Below the pieces are notes generated by a model. The model was not told the DNA's origin, did not search any database, and worked only from the letters and a program-made list of their open reading frames with translations. Shown one piece after another: positions 43,803 through 44,999 of a stretch of DNA of 44,999 nt; the stretch's first letter is position 1, and the number at the start of each line of letters is the position of its first letter. Position numbers and translations under genes: made by a program. Origin of the DNA: Reyranella sp. (GTDB lineage: Bacteria > Pseudomonadota > Alphaproteobacteria > Reyranellales > Reyranellaceae). Location of the stretch: NCBI GenBank assembly GCA_029946105.1, contig JAQSDW010000211.1, positions 5,485-50,483 of the forward strand, written 5' to 3'.

Positions 43803-44584
43803 CGCAGGATCTTGGCGAAGAACGCTTTGGTCCGCGCCTCGGCGTCGGGCGCGCCAGCCGGATCGTAGGCAAGGTGGTGCGTCTTGCCGGCGGCGCCGGG
43901 CACGTTGCGGTCGGCCACCTGCGAATCGAAGCTGTGATAGGCGTTGGGATAATAGACGGCATCGACGAGAGCGGGCTGCGCGAGACCCGCCACCATCTGC
44001 CGGCAGCGATCGGCCGACGTCCAGTCGTCCTTGTCGCCGGCCAGCAGCAGGACCGGGACGCTGATGCTGGTATCGAACTGAGGATTGCAGCCGGGATAAT
44101 AGGCGACGCCACCGGCCAGGCCACGCTGGGCGAGTCCGAAGCGCTTCTGCACCGAACGGATGACGGTCGAGCCGCCGTGGCTGTGGCCGATGATTCCGAT
44201 CTTGCCCTTGATCACATCGGGTCTCGTCGCGAGATAGTCGAGGGCGCCGGCGATGTCGGAGATGCGCATGTTGGGCGTCACGACGTTGGGCGTGGTGCAG
44301 ACCGCCTTGGTGCCGCGCGGGCCGAACGAGTCGGGCGCCAGCGCGAGATAGCCCCAGCTCACCAGCAGCCTGCCCCAGACAGCGGTATGCGCGTTCACGC
44401 CGGCGCAGGAGTGAGCGAGGATGACGGCCGGGAATGGCCCCGGCCCCGCGGGCTTGTAGACCCAGCCCTTGACCTCGGGACCGGCCGCGGAACTGCCGAC
44501 CGCGACGCTGGGGAAGTCGACGGACTGCGCCGCGGCAGTACCGGCAAACAGCACGAGGAATGCAATCGCGAGCCAGCGGATCAT
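43799..44584 (-). CDS. Exported dienelactone hydrolase-like alpha/beta hydrolase
   Basis: A 261-residue alpha/beta hydrolase with an N-terminal signal peptide (about residues 1-19, cleavage after AAA). The nucleophile is Ser135 in IGHSHGGS, the acid lies in AGDKDDWTSA and the base in NAYHSFD. The HSCAGVN oxyanion segment and size fit the dienelactone hydrolase family, which in this exported form often acts on esters. True dienelactone hydrolase has a cysteine nucleophile, so lactone specificity is doubtful. The ATG at 44584 begins the signal peptide; an upstream in-frame ATG at 44623 would bury it. The gene is convergent to the ureohydrolase gene with overlapping stops and divergent from the EthD gene. 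Confidence 0.85.
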   Translation of the reverse strand: MIRWLAIAFLVLFAGTAAAQSVDFPSVAVGSSAAGPEVKGWVYKPAGPGPFPAVILAHSCAGVNAHTAVWGRLLVSWGYLALAPDSFGPRGTKAVCTTPNVVTPNMRISDIAGALDYLATRPDVIKGKIGIIGHSHGGSTVIRSVQKRFGLAQRGLAGGVAYYPGCNPQFDTSISVPVLLLAGDKDDWTSADRCRQMVAGLAQPALVDAVYYPNAYHSFDSQVADRNVPGAAGKTHHLAYDPAGAPDAEARTKAFFAKILR

Positions 44585-44621
44585 GGCCGATACTAACCCG
44601 GACGATGAGGAGAAACGCATC

Positions 44622-44954
44622 ATGATCAAGACGATCGGCTTGCTCGCGCGCAAACCAGCCTGGACGCACGAACAGTTCATGAAGCACTGGACCCAGACCC
44701 ACGCGCCGCTCGCCCACGCCGTGCCCGGCTTGCGGCGCTATGTGCAGAACCACATCGAGGACGAGCGCACCCGCGCCGACATCCCGGCCATCGCGCTGGA
44801 CATCGACGGCATCGCCGAGCTGTGGTTCGACGATCGCGCGGCGCTCGAAACGGCGGCGCGCTCGCCCGAGATGCAGGCGCTGCACGCCGACGGGGCGCTT
44901 TTCATTGGCCGCATCAGGAGCTACGTCGTCGAGGAGAAGATGGTGGTGGGTTGA
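44622..44954 (+). CDS. EthD-family small protein
   Basis: A 110-residue protein of the dimeric alpha+beta-barrel EthD family. The segment KPAWTHEQFMKHWTQTHAPLAHAVPGLRRYVQNH is the family signature, and the C-terminal ELWFDDRAALETAARSPEMQ matches its usual second half. EthD is required for ethyl tert-butyl ether degradation in Rhodococcus, but most family members have unknown roles in the breakdown of organics. GAGGAGA lies upstream of the ATG. The gene is the last in the window and is followed nine bases later by an inverse copy of the palindromic repeat, which may form its 3' hairpin. Confidence 0.9.
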   Translation: MIKTIGLLARKPAWTHEQFMKHWTQTHAPLAHAVPGLRRYVQNHIEDERTRADIPAIALDIDGIAELWFDDRAALETAARSPEMQALHADGALFIGRIRSYVVEEKMVVG

Positions 44955-44962
44955 TCATCCGC

Positions 44963-44988
44963 TGGGGGCGCGCCACTCCAGTGGCGCG
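44963..44988. repeat. Palindromic intergenic repeat, inverse copy
   Basis: GCGCGCCACTCCAGTGGCGC (44968-44987) is the exact reverse complement of 20 bases in the copies at 5-24 and 40893-40912. Flanking GGGG also matches apart from one missing base. It follows the EthD stop codon by eight bases. With copies in both orientations and only between genes, this is a dispersed element of this genome. Confidence 0.75.
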
Positions 44989-44999
44989 GTCATGACACA

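Overview
The window is a gene-dense piece of a high-GC (roughly two-thirds G+C by eye) bacterial chromosome. Codon use, the high density of ABC, MFS and DMT transporters, acyl-CoA dehydrogenases and VOC/EthD/SRPBCC proteins, and frequent GTG/TTG starts point to an alphaproteobacterium of the soil or water type (Rhizobiales or Rhodospirillales, for example Bradyrhizobium- or Reyranella-like). No rRNA, tRNA or other marker is present, so this placement is an inference. I see no prophage, transposase, CRISPR array or conjugation gene. 43 protein genes, one gene remnant and a small palindromic repeat family account for nearly all of the sequence; the only gene-poor stretch over 300 bases is 4092-4581.

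Layout. 75-4091: a D-threonine-aldolase-like enzyme and an SDR, divergent from a flavin-dependent oxidoreductase and an acetoacetate-decarboxylase-like protein that lacks the catalytic lysines. 4132-4452: remnant of an Lrp/AsnC regulator. 4582-11682: phosphoenolpyruvate carboxylase, a feruloyl-CoA-synthetase-like enzyme, an OxlT-type MFS carrier and an enolase-superfamily enzyme. 11795-15123: acyl-CoA dehydrogenase, DMT permease, DUF202 protein and an extradiol-dioxygenase-like VOC protein. 15183-18950: TetR-controlled drug-type ABC exporter (membrane fusion protein, ATPase, permease). 18947-24701: branched-chain-amino-acid/amide type ABC importer with a fused LivM-LivG polypeptide, divergent from a Crp/Fnr-type regulator. 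24767-28484: DMT permease, SDR, alpha/beta hydrolase and acyl-CoA dehydrogenase in one probable operon. 28512-36887: FUSC-type membrane protein, a small exported cysteine protein, an ArsR/SRPBCC pair with visible operators, VOC protein, epoxide hydrolase, metallo-beta-lactamase-fold protein, haloacid-dehalogenase-like hydrolase, DHA2 multidrug carrier and LysE-type exporter. 36940-43802: M28 peptidase and LysR regulator, divergent from a polar amino-acid type ABC importer, an M20 amidohydrolase and a ureohydrolase. 43799-44954: secreted dienelactone-hydrolase-like protein and an EthD-family protein.

The most unusual part is 38220-43802. It looks like a self-contained uptake and breakdown unit for an amide- or guanidino-containing small molecule. 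Both soluble hydrolases in it carry substitutions at canonical active-site positions (M20: the C-terminal metal His is Gly; ureohydrolase: His126, His163 and Glu274 of the E. coli agmatinase are Gly, Ser and Thr). A cloverleaf-capable palindromic repeat sits between the binding-protein and permease genes, and copies of the same repeat occur near both ends of the window. Two regulators (TetR at 15210, ArsR at 31050) have palindromic operators that touch or contain their own start codons and appear to be translated from leaderless mRNAs.
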